A stretch of DNA of 64,000 nucleotides, from the NCBI GenBank assembly GCA_022559845.1, contig CM040117.1:16888856-16952855 (forward strand), given 5' to 3'. Position 1 is the stretch's first letter. Each line of letters begins with the position of its first letter. Source of the DNA: Amorphophallus konjac (lineage: Eukaryota; Streptophyta; Magnoliopsida; Alismatales; Araceae). The position numbers and the translations under genes are program-made. Shown here one piece after another: positions 49,001 to 59,029 of this stretch. The notes below the pieces were generated by a model, which was given only the letters and a program-made list of their open reading frames with translations, was not told the origin of the DNA and ran no database searches.

Positions 49001-49097
49001 TCTATGTGTGGATTTTTAAGTGATGTTGGGCTTTTATATAGAGTTATTTATTTAGGAAAAAGTTAGTTTCTCCGTTATGTTCATCCGGGGTGCTACA
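46044..49097 (-). repeat. Tekay-like 5' LTR (right copy)
   Basis: 3054 bp and nearly identical to the left copy. Differences are mostly C/T and G/A. It has an extra partial repeat of about 31 bp near 46743-46773 (TCGCCCATTTCTGGCTACGC) and lacks the ~44 bp segment present in the left copy. Confidence 0.92.
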
Positions 49098-49439
49098 CCT
49101 ACAGATTGCAAATGATAAGGAAAAGTGATAGAGCATAGTTAGATCTTATAAATGAAAGTAAGGCATCAAACATTGTTGATAAAGGCATTGGCCACTTCTG
49201 AATCATAAAGGAGAAGTAGTAGCATGTGGTGTGGCTGAAACTGGTCTAGTTTACTTGAGAATGACATATGGTAGCATTGACATGTTTCTTGAAGGGCTTG
49301 ATTGCCCATGCTTATCAAGATAATTAACTCTCTAATCAGCAGTTTAGGTTGACAGGGAGAGCTCATTACGGTTATCTCTTTGAGCTGATAAAGACTATCT
49401 CTAAAACATTAAGTTCTAAGTCAAATATAAGTTAGTTTT

Positions 49440-49880
49440 TCTTTTTTTCCTGAAACCAAAAATTTTCTCGGATACTGTGCACGCACTAGTTATTGTATTG
49501 CACGAAGGAAGAAATGCAAGGGAAGGGCGGGACGTCCCCCCCTACCCCTTGCAATACAGTCATGAAAAGAAAGCCAAGAGACCAATCCAAAAGGAAGAAA
49601 AAAACAAAGGGACAAAGGACAAAAGCAAACAAAATGAAAACTACATCCTGAAAGAGGAAACACCTATAAGATCCAAACTAGCAGCACCACAAGCTCTTGA
49701 AGGCATCTGCTTCCAGTCCAACCAAAAGGAATTAGATGCAGCACTGCTACCCAAAGAAGCAAGAGCATCTGCAGCAGAATTGGCTTCTCTATAGATATGA
49801 GCAATGGAATCCTCAAGAGAAACAAGCAGACACCAAATATATGTTAGCCGCCTATAGATAAAGGCTTGAGCATGCCCCCC
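49440..49880 (-). mobile_element. LINE 3' end with RNase H-like C-terminus
   Basis: On the minus strand a frame reads SIAHIYREANSAADALASLG and ends at VSSFRM (stop near 49650). The HxxREANxxADxLA pattern is the close of the RNase H domain in plant L1 ORF2. A pyrimidine/A-rich 3' UTR follows to about 49440. Only the last ~440 bp are present. Confidence 0.75.
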
Positions 49881-51538
49881 AATGCGAGTCCTTTGATATG
49901 ATCACATTTCTTAGACATTTTATGTCTTGCTGATTACAGCATCAAAAGCATATATCGATTCAGAACAGCTGATTTAGATTGCAAATGACCATTGTCAATC
50001 CAACTTCAAATGGGGAAATCTGATCCCTTTTTTAATCAAAAGAAGGAAAAACATGTTAATCAGCTTTGATAAGCCGGAATTGGTCGGCAGTCAGCTAAGC
50101 TGGAGCCAATTTCAAGCAAATCTAGAACCAATCTGATTCTGAAGCCCTTGTTGACCTTGCTGAATAAATCCAGAGCTTTGTGCACCAACTGCAAACCTCC
50201 AGAACATGATGAGTGGCTTTATGCCTTCATGGCGTACATGTTGGGTCATCCCGATTAAGGCAACATTCTGCCACAAGTCTTGACAGCCTCTTGCACAACT
50301 TACTGTGCACATTGAGCTCAGGGAGATTCCTGGAGTGCTAGACAACTGACATTTTGTTGGGAGTTACACTTGAGGGGGATTATGTCACAACCAATTTGAC
50401 AGAAAGTTGAGACAAGGCTAAATCTCACATGTGGTAACTACCAGAATTTTGGAAAGTACTGTTTGCAGTTTATGATGTAACTGTCTTAAAGATGATTTTT
50501 ATATTCTCTGTTTTCAGATTGCTACTGCAGGCAAGGTTTACAAACCTGGTTTTAGGAACTGGAACAGTCCGGGCTGCTTCCTGTCCCAGTTCTGGTTCCC
50601 AGGCCTGATCTGGCCAAAACCAGCCAGTTCTGGCCAAAAACTGGCATTCGAACTGGACCAGTCCTGGCTGATTCTGGTCCAAACCGGCTGGTATTCTAAA
50701 CCACGATTTCAGGTCAGGCCCATGACAATTGGATCTAGAGAATTTGAACTGTAGGGCTGTTGACCTAATGTGAAGTTCCTAGGTTCGTTTTGTCAGAAAG
50801 GTCAGACCTACAAGCATCCTGTTTGGGTTTGGAACCAAATATATTGAACACGAGTGCTGCCGATCTGACAAGGTCTGCAGAAAGCTAGGCTGGAGAGAAT
50901 CGGCAATGTCTGATCTGGTTTGTCGGCTAGCAGCCAACATATATCCCTGCGATCTATTAAAAGACCTAGTTGTAATCACACTCAGAAGAATGCCCAACCA
51001 GTCAATTGGCTGACTGTTATCACATAATCCCTCCAATGTTGTTAGTGGCAATGCTTGACTTAACAAGGTAACTGAACACAATTTCCTTTCTTTGCTAATA
51101 AAAGGCTGTACTTTCAAAGATTAGCTCTACAAAACCTAAATGGTTTGCACTTTCAAAAAAAAAACCTAAATGGTTTGACATTTGATTTAGGGGCTGGCAT
51201 CCAATGGTCTTTGTTATTTCAACTTATGGGACTATTCTATCCTTAACTTTTTAAAACTTTACTTGCATAGATTCAACATAATATAAACAATTTGTTATTC
51301 TTTAGCACTCTTATGCAGTTTAATTCAGTTTCTGAACAATAAGGATTGAACTAAACCAATTTTATAGTTTATTTTTGTTCTGAACCAAACCATTATTTCT
51401 TTCCCATAAGGCTTCTGGACAAGATGGGTGTCTGGTTTGGTTTGGTTTCTCAGTTTGGACCAGATACTGGACAGCCGTAATTAAGACATAGAATCAAGAT
51501 AGGAATTGGTTGGCAGAACTGATCCATGTGTATGTGTT

Positions 51539-51627
<89 letters not shown>

Positions 51628-53590
51628 TAAATGCTCGCATGGAGTATGCAGGGCATTGCTGGTGGTCACTGATGCGGAAGTTGAGTGTCAGGATTGAGTG
51701 CATGAACATAGAGGGCTAAACGAAGGTCTAAATGGGATTTTTAACCGTAACGAGCTAATCTGTTGCAATTGAACAGGTCTCCCTATTCCTAGCAATCTCG
51801 AGGAAGGATTGGCCAATCTAGCTTACTCTTGGTTGATCCTGCTGTTCCTCACACAGGAGCAGCAAAGCTTAATTAATAAACAGATTGGACCAGCAAAATC
51901 CAACCTGGATGTGCCTTGTTCCAGTAATCATGGAAACGTCATCAACTAAATAGTGCAAAATGCAGCCATCACTGAGTCTGTTCTTTTATGGAGCTATTAA
52001 AGCTGCATCTGATGAACTTCCATCAACCAGGTGATCTTGAAGCTCCCTTTGATAAGATGTTGCCTCCAGGCAGATGTATGGTACAACCTGCATACAAAAC
52101 ATTGAAAAAATTGCAACTTTGCCGATTGAGTGTGGATACAAAGCATTGCCATCAATCCATTAATGCAAGTATTATCTGCTGCCATTGCCTGAGTTCTAGA
52201 GGTGATTTGGACATTGGAGTTGGAGGGCAACAAATATGGCCAAATTAATCGAGTCATCTAGAGGACAACAAATGGCAGCATTGAAGCACGGCGAGAAGGG
52301 TTAAATTGCCCAAGCCTATCAGGGCAATTAACTCCTTTGTCATCCTTGTGGATCAACAGGGATAACCCATCAAGGCTGTCCCGTTGAGTCACAGGTTATC
52401 ACCAAGAGGTTGGATCCAGGTCGATATTGATTGATTGCTTATAAATAATCGCTCACATCTGTGGCTAAACACATCTCTTTATTCTCTCATACATCCTTTT
52501 GATCTTCTGCCAACTTAATCATTTTTGAGTCCTTCCTGTTGGCAATGACCTGGGTTCTCTCTCTCTCTCTCTGTCCCCAACTTTCTGCACATGCCATTGT
52601 GTGTTAGATAGGCTTTGACAACAGCATCATGTGCTAAGGAAAAAGCAACATATCAAGACAACAATAACTGTAGCCTATAGGAGTCTACAAGTTGTAAGAA
52701 ACAAAAACTATGTCAAGTTATAGCAGCATGTATGTCATATAAAATGGAATGAGGATCTGTGACAATTTTAGAACATGATAGAGCATCATGCAATCCAACA
52801 AAAGAAGGATGTCAATGTTGTGATTTTGTGTTTGTGCACCCGCATATGCGAGAGAAGGGGGGGTCATTGCGTAGGTAAGCAAATGTCTCCTAACATAAAT
52901 TGTCAGATTACTTGGCACTTTGCCTTATTGCCCATGTTGGTGAATGCCTCGTAGCATATACCATCAGTCATTTCATGGATTCAACTTTTCAATGTCCCTT
53001 GAAAACTTTACCTACATTATGTACTTCATTCTTAATCCATTGCTTCCATTGACTATGCCTACATTGGTTCGCCTAAGGCAGTAAGGTGATGCATATCACC
53101 TAAGTCACTGTGACATATGCCTTTAAAAGTTTGCCTAAGTGTTCTATGTGGTTTTTCTACCTATTATCGCCATATAACAACTCTAGAGAAGCAGAGTCAG
53201 GTGAAACACAGCTTGCTGGCTTGGAAATGGTCATTTTCTTGTTAACCTCTTTACAGAGTCTGAGTTGGTGCACATAGCTATAAAAGAGGTTGGAAGATTA
53301 AAGTTGCTATTTTATTTCTAGGATTGCAGATGCTATTTGATTATGTGAACTGTCAGATTTTTAACTTAGGCATAACAAATCTCTTGATGTCTCTTTGGGT
53401 TACATTTTGTTTTAAAATTCATGACGGCAATCCCCTTCCATTCAAATAGAGTAAATAGCTGTTTAGAGATTGTTGCAATAAATTCAGGTTGTGGCAGTTA
53501 AAACATCTATTTCATGTCATGATGAAATGTAATTTGCCTCTATACCCAAGAGTTAACGCTGGTACTTTATTTTTTGGGGGTTATATGAAT
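49881..53590. other. Rest of intron 2, mostly unassigned
   Basis: No exon or long transposon recognised. Positions 50560-50700 carry words GGCCAAAACCAGCCAGTTCT and AACCGGCTGG, like the insertion in the RTE relic. Positions 52270-52390 and 49210-49380 are weakly similar to each other (GCATTGA ... AATTGCCC ... GCCTATCA ... GGCAATTAACTC). A short (CT)n lies at 52557-52572. Confidence 0.35.
51538..51625. repeat. (GT)n(GA)n compound microsatellite
   Basis: About 20 bp of TG dinucleotides followed directly by about 67 bp of uninterrupted GA. Confidence 0.97.
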
Positions 53591-53594
53591 ACAG

Positions 53595-53650
53595 GGTCTT
53601 TGAAGTTAGGTGCTTGCACATCCCTGTTTATGACCGAACACCATTCGAAG
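53595..53650 (+). CDS. PES: Phytyl ester synthase, exon 3
   Basis: 56 bp between ACAG and a donor GTTTTG. It encodes VFEVRCLHIPVYDRTPFE, the block that directly follows HHKxLGK in the family. Phase matches exons 2 and 3 exactly. The following exon, with the GxSxG nucleophile region, is not found up to 64000, so intron 3 is at least 10.3 kb. Confidence 0.92.
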
Positions 53651-54568
53651 GTTTTGCTTCTTGGTCATTGTCTCAGAACTTTTACCGGTTGACTCTTGTG
53701 GAGAATGCTTAGTTGTTTCATTCTTTATGCATATATATTCTGTTTGTCTAGCTGTGCTTGAGCATTGTTTTAAGATATGCTATATTATTAAGAGTGTATA
53801 TGTAAGTATTGTTAAATATAATGTTACAGTGAGAAGATTATCTCTTAATTCATATCATAAACAAATTGAGTTATGTCTTCTATGTGTAGTTTCAAATAAA
53901 AGTGGTTTTGTAAAACCAAATCATGTGGAACACTATTTCTATGGTGTAGTTCACTTGTTAAGATGATCAAGTCTTCCCATAAAACCAAAATCACCTTTCT
54001 TCTTTCACTGCCCAGTGCATGTCACACCTTCTCATCAATTCTAAAGTCCTATATAAAAATGAAGAAACCTGGAGAACAAGTCAACAAGGGATAGAAGCAA
54101 GGGACAAAATGAGGTAGGAGGCAGGAGGAGGACAGCTGCTTATGGGTAAGGAAAAAAGAGGAACGAGAAGGCACTTTTAGATCTCACATCATGCCACATT
54201 CTTTGATAATATGCGATAATGTACCTCTTCTTTTCATGATCTTGATCATATTCCCATCTGGGGTGTTCCCACTTCATTCGCTGTGCTAAACTCCTCTCTT
54301 CTCCTGCTCCTTATGCTTCATTACCTGTTTAGCCACCTTCTGATTTATCATCTGAGTCTAGCTCACCTAGTTTGTCTCACACTTCTGCATCTTGTACTTG
54401 ACTACTTCCTCGTCCTCCTATCACTCTAGTGTAACTTATCATCTACACTTTGTTGATGGCTTACTTGAAGTTCATGCAAATGCTCCGTCTGATGTCTTCA
54501 ACTTTCTTGGTCCTACCTTTACTCTTGTGGATTCGCAGTAGCATTGGTTGCTTACTCTCTCTAGCGAT

Positions 54569-54571
<3 letters not shown>
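53651..54571 (+). other. PES: Start of intron 3
   Basis: AT-rich, no exon. Between 54430 and 54540 a short coding-like string (frame with VDGLLEVHANAPSDVFNFLG) may be a fragment of an unknown transposon or gene; I could not place it. Confidence 0.35.

Positions 54572-54627
<56 letters not shown>
54572..54627. repeat. (GA)28 microsatellite
   Basis: Uninterrupted GA directly in front of the LINE ORF1 sequence. Confidence 0.96.
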
Positions 54628-54639
54628 CTTCGGGTTTTT

Positions 54640-56670
54640 AGGGAGGATGCGTTTGCCGGAGTCTGCCATGGGGGCAAACCGTCCCTCTGGGAATGGCGGC
54701 AGGGGTCCTTGGCGCCCTCTGGCGGCTGTCGCTAGGGTGAACCAACTGCTTCCTCCTCACAGAACGTTCAACGGGATTTGCTTCCCGTGCTTGAGAAGAG
54801 GTCACACCTGATGGTTTTGCAGGGAGGGGTCAGGATGGAAGGAGCCGACGACTGGAGGAGCTATTAGGGAGTTCTTCCACAAAGGCACTTTTGTGGAGGT
54901 TGTCTGTGGGAGGCCAACACCTCCGTCTGCATAGGGTGAGTGTCAAGAGGTGGGCAACCTCTCTGCGGACCTTATCCGAGGCCGGTTGGAATGGCTCCGC
55001 CGGTGCCTATGGATCATGCCAATCGAAGGCAGGGCGGACGGCGGAGGGATTAAAGCGATTCTAGAGGCTCGGGGGGTTGGGAATGAATGTTGGGAAGTCT
55101 GCCTAGATGTGGTGGAGGCGGCTGCGGAAGAAGGTTTTCTGGTGGATGGAGGGGGATTCTTCAGATACAATTGTGGGCTTGCCGGAGGGGGACTTTCCCC
55201 GAGGGCCTCTGGCCTGCGCATTGGGTTCCTTGGGCTACCATTCTTCTTGTGTGACGAGGAAGGGGTAAGTAGGATCATTTGTGGCTTTGGCAGGGTGGAG
55301 GCTGGCAGCCTGTGGCTACTCCCGACCGGCGGTGTCAGCACGGTCGAGGCCACCATCTAGGTCTCCAGCCCCCGGTCAGTACCTTCGGTGTTGTCCTTCA
55401 CCGTCAGGGACAAATGTTTCATGGTTCGGGTGTTGGTACAGCCAGAGTTGGAAGCATGGCAGTGGAGGCAATTGGAAGCCCTATGGCGCCTACCTAGGAC
55501 TTGGTAGGTGGAAGAAGACCCCTGGGGGGGGGGGAGGGGACACAACAGCCAGGGAATCCCCGATTCAAATTTGAATCGGGGTGGGGGTACAAGCGTGCCG
55601 GGTGGACTAACGGGCCGACCAACATGAGGGGTAGGTGGGCTGAGTGGGCTGATGGGTTGGGCCGTTGTTGGAGTGGAACAATGGGCTAAGCATTTGGGGT
55701 GGATTTGGGGGCTTCCGAATCGACCCAGGACCTAGATTAGAGGTCGCTTACCCGCAACTTACTTGGATTCGGAGGGGGGGGGGTGTTACCGAGCATCGTG
55801 GATCTGGTACTGTAGTTCTTTCCTGCCCGATAGCTGCTACAGGAGTCTATCCCCAGGCCGTAATGGCGCAGAGTGGTGGATGGTAGGCGACGACAACGTC
55901 TTTTGGGCATGGAGCAACTGGCAGTTCCCTCCGACTGCTGAGGGCGGTGGCTCCCTTCGCAAGGGGTCTTGGCGTAGTGACGTGGGACAAGGGAACAGAG
56001 CGGCAGATGGACGACAACGGCGGTGGCTTGTGGGCTTGGAGCAACTGGCAGTTCTCTCGATTGTCAAGGGCTACGGTTCCCTTCGCAAGGGGTCATGACA
56101 CAACGCTCTATGACGGGACACGGGAGCTCCCCTTATTGCGGCCTTGGAGGCCCCCCTATTTGTGATCCCAACGGGGACAGAAGGAGCCAGAGGATGCTCG
56201 CCCCTACTGCCGGGTGGCCCTATGACCCAGACCACGAAGGCCACCTCCGGAGGCCGCCATAGCCACTGTTGTCCCTCTCCCTAGCGGCAACTGATGCCCT
56301 CCTCGGGTTGGTACAGAGGCCCTAGGTGTTCGAACTCCACTGGGTCGAATAGATGCCCGACCAGCTCCTTAAGATGCTTTTGCTGAAGGTGGGTGGATGT
56401 TCTGGGGATGGCCAGGCAGCCAATGGTGACAGGGTCATGGCGGTGCCGTCTAGGTGTGAGCTAATCGATGTGGTGGTGGCCTGCTTCTAGGACACCAACC
56501 CGTTAATGGCTATAGGGGAGTAGGGAGTCCCACAACTTGAGGACGAGGAGGCTATCTCGGGCACACTTGGGTCAGAGGAGGGTGATTTCGAAGGAGTGGA
56601 AGTCGAAGAGAGGGGCACGTTAAGCAAGGAGGAGGTGAGGGAGCTGATGGGGGTGGTTGAGAAAATGACG
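54640..56670 (+). pseudogene. LINE ORF1 (zinc knuckle, DUF4283-like)
   Basis: Begins near MRLPESAMGANRPSGNGGRG. FNGICFPCLRRGHT is the first part of a CCHC knuckle, whose last Cys is in the next codons after a stop. A segment with FFLCDEEGVSRIICGFGRVE follows, and then a part with TVRDKCFMVRVLVQPELEAW, as in plant L1 ORF1 proteins. An acidic tail lies at 56540-56680. Several stops and frameshifts occur. ORF1 proteins coat the LINE RNA. Confidence 0.65.
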
Positions 56671-56679
56671 GAGGCACTA

Positions 56680-58000
56680 CCCTATACGAAACAGGGCATG
56701 TTCACTGTAGCAGGTCCGAAACTTAAAACGTATCGGTTTCGGACCTGCCCTATACGAAACAAGGCCTGCTCACTGTAGTAGGTCCGAAACTTAAAAAATT
56801 ATTTTTTATTGTTTCAGGCGAAACCGGATAACCGGGAGTTTCGGCTCGATATCGCCTGAAACCGGGCAAAACCCGACGCGAACTCCCCTCTTAAGGGGAG
56901 TTTAGTTCCGCCACACCCCTTAGATCCCAGATTTGAGGGGTGCTACCGCCAGGGGAGGTAGAGGAGGGGTGGGGGGAGCTTGGGAGGAGTTTTGCTGCCG
57001 GGAGGAGATTTTGCCGCCGCCGCTGCCGTTTCTTGTTGTTTAGAGTGCGTAGCTGCCGTCGCCGCCGTCGTCGTCATGGTTGGCAGTATCGGCTGAAACA
57101 TATCGGTTTCGGCTGGTACCGATCCGAAACCAGGCCAAATCACTGTAGCATGTCCGAAACCATTAAGGGTTTCGATCGAAACCGACCTGTTTTGGTCCGA
57201 AACCGGACGATTTCGGCCGAAACCAGACATTTTCATTATTTTTTTTTAATTTTTTAAATGGTTTCAACCGGTTTCGACCAAAATCGAAACCGATACCGAA
57301 ACCGGTACGTATCGGTTTCTGAGTCGGCTGAAACCGGTACCGAAACCGATACTGCCTTCCTTGGCCGTCGTTTACATCATCCGTGCAAGGATTCCTCAAG
57401 GTGGATGCAAGTTTTTGTATTTTTTTCTTTCTTTGATAGTTTTCTTGTTGTAGGTAGGGTTATGTTAGATTCTATTAGTTTTTATACGTAAATTATGGTA
57501 AATCTCCAAATTTGGGCCTATATAGCGATTTAAATTTCTGGCTTTTGTCTAATTAGGTAAGTTTAGCATCAATTGAAGCTTAATTAAGCTTCATTGAATG
57601 CTTTAGGATGGGAGCATACTGCGAATTGTATTACACGCCGGGTAATTAAGATAAATCCCCAAATTAAGGCCTAATTAACGATTTAAATTTGGGGCTTTTA
57701 TGTGATCAGGTAAGTTTAACTTCAATTGAAGGTTAATTAAGTTTCATTAAATGCTTTAGGGCGGGAGCATACTGTTAATTGTATTACACGTCGAGTAATT
57801 AGGGTAAATCCCCAAATTAAGGCCTAAGTAGTGATTTAAATTTGGGGATTTTATCTAATTAGATAAATTTAGTGTCAATTGAAGCTCAAGTAAGTTTCAT
57901 TGAATGCTTTGAATAGGTTTTGGCCGGTTTCGGCCGAAACCGATATGTTTCGATTTCAGACCTGGTCGAAACCGAGACCGAAACCAATACTACCATCTAT
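56680..58000. mobile_element. Fold-back-like insertion with CGGTTTCGG palindromes and a tandem array
   Basis: Arms rich in CGGTTTCGG and CCGAAACCG lie at about 57075-57355 and 57905-57990. The left start GGCAGTATCGGCTGAAAC and the inverted right end GGTAGTATTGGTTTCGG look like terminal inverted repeats. Between the arms, about 57490-57905 holds nearly three tandem units of ~155 bp (each with GTAAATCCCCAAATTAAGG, GATTTAAATTTGGGG and GGGAGCATACTG). A separate ~70 bp duplication (CCCTATACGAAACA ... TAGGTCCGAAACTTAAAA) lies at 56681-56800. No protein is encoded. Confidence 0.6.
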
Positions 58001-58167
58001 TGGTGGAGAGGGAATTGAGGGGGGTCTTCATTAATGTCCAAAAGAGGTGGCTAGGGAGGCGAGGGGGGGGGGAAAATCACAAAAGAGGGTGAGAAGGGGG
58101 AGCAAGGAGAGAGAGGAGGGGGAAGATGAGCTAGGGGAGGGAGGGATGAATGCAACCTTATCCTTAT

Positions 58168-58875
58168 GGGGATCATCTCATGGAATGTTAGGGAGATATG
58201 TGGGGGTGAGAAGAGGAGGGTGGTGAAGAAGCTGGTAAGTAAATGCAAGATTGATATCCTATGTCTGTAAGAGACAAGTGTGAAGGGGATAGCGAGGAGT
58301 TCATGAGGGATAGGGGAGCTAGACTCTTGAAGGCGGTGGCCTCCTCGGTAGAGGGGAGGGTAGGAGGTATCATGATTTTGTGGAATCCGTTTGAGGTTGA
58401 GGAGGTGGGGGAGGATAGAAAGGTCGGTCGGCGAGTTATCTCCATTCATTGCCGCAGTGTGAGGGATGACTTCTCTTGGGATTTTTCGAGGATGTACGCT
58501 CCCCAAACCAGGGAGCTAAAGATATAACTATGGGAGGAGCTACTTCTCTACCAGTAAAGCTCAGGCCGACCCTCGTGCGTGGTTGGTGACTTCAATGCAG
58601 TTACAGCAGTGTGGGAGAGGACGGGGCCAACCCCCACACAGGGGAGATGGAGGATTTCTGTGACTTCATAGAGGAGGTAGCTTTGATCGATATTAGATTA
58701 GTGAATGCTCAATTCACTTGGTCTACTATGAGGGCGACACCTACTTGTTCAAGGCTGGACAGGTTCTTGGTATTGATGGACTCGGAAGATCAATTCTCCC
58801 ATGTGCAAGCATTTTACTTGGCCAGGCTGATATCGGATAACAAACCTACTATTTTGAAGACCTACTACTGATAGG
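58168..58875 (+). pseudogene. LINE ORF2 endonuclease domain
   Basis: Starts MGIISWNVRG, the invariant start of plant L1 endonucleases. Then come KIDILCL-ETSV (Gln codon CAG or CAA replaced by a stop), IMILWNPFEVEEV, VGDFNAV, and VEVALIDIRLVNAQFTWST in a shifted frame. It ends at a form of the SDHxPI motif (ISDNKPTIL). These are the metal- and DNA-binding motifs of APE-type endonucleases that nick the target. At least four frameshifts or stops occur. Confidence 0.8.
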
Positions 58876-59029
58876 AGAGGAGGCAGGTTTCAGGTTCGAA
58901 GACCAATCGTCGACAAACCTACTCCTTTGAAGACCAACCAACGTAGATATTGAGCACCGTGCCGCAATAGTCTGAGATGACTGTCAGGGTGTTACATAAG
59001 GTTGCATCATTTTGTTACAAACAGATTAC
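58876..59029. other. Short spacer between LINE and hAT relic
   Basis: Two copies of a ~40 bp word (ACAAACCTACTCCTTTGAAG type) near 58850-58940; nothing else seen. Confidence 0.4.

Larger units (their letters stand above)
38381..49097 (-). mobile_element. Complete Tekay-like chromovirus (Ty3/gypsy), inactivated
   Basis: Two LTRs of about 3.06 kb (38381-41448 and 46044-49097, TGTCACGCCCC...GGTGCTACA) flank a 4.6 kb internal region. The 5 bp target duplication CCTAC is at 38376-38380 and 49098-49102. On the minus strand the order is LTR, initiator-Met primer-binding site (GATATCAGAGCC beside 46043), gag, protease, reverse transcriptase, RNase H, integrase, chromodomain-like end, polypurine tract AAGTGGGGGAGAG (41449-41461), LTR. 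Apart from one frameshift in gag, a single frame runs through the region, broken only by nonsense codons. The LTRs are large for this lineage. Length and LTR identity point to a fairly recent insertion into the host intron. Confidence 0.95.
35727..53594 (+). other. PES: Giant intron 2 of the phytyl ester synthase gene (17.9 kb)
   Basis: Bounded by GTAAGT at 35727 and ACAG at 53591-53594. The exons on either side join in phase to HHKSLGKVFEVRCLHIPV, exactly the order expected in this family. The intron holds an RTE relic, a 52 bp perfect duplication, the 10.7 kb Tekay-like element, a LINE 3' end and long (GA)n/(GT)n tracts. About 7 kb of it is not assigned to the Tekay-like element. Confidence 0.85.
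54628..58875 (+). mobile_element. L1-type LINE, 3'-truncated and interrupted
   Basis: ORF1-like coding is followed by an ORF2 endonuclease domain, both decayed, on the plus strand. The element stops at about 58875, at the end of the endonuclease, so the reverse transcriptase is missing. Between ORF1 and ORF2 a fold-back-like segment (about 56680-58000) is inserted. The whole lies in intron 3 of the phytyl ester synthase gene. Confidence 0.75.
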
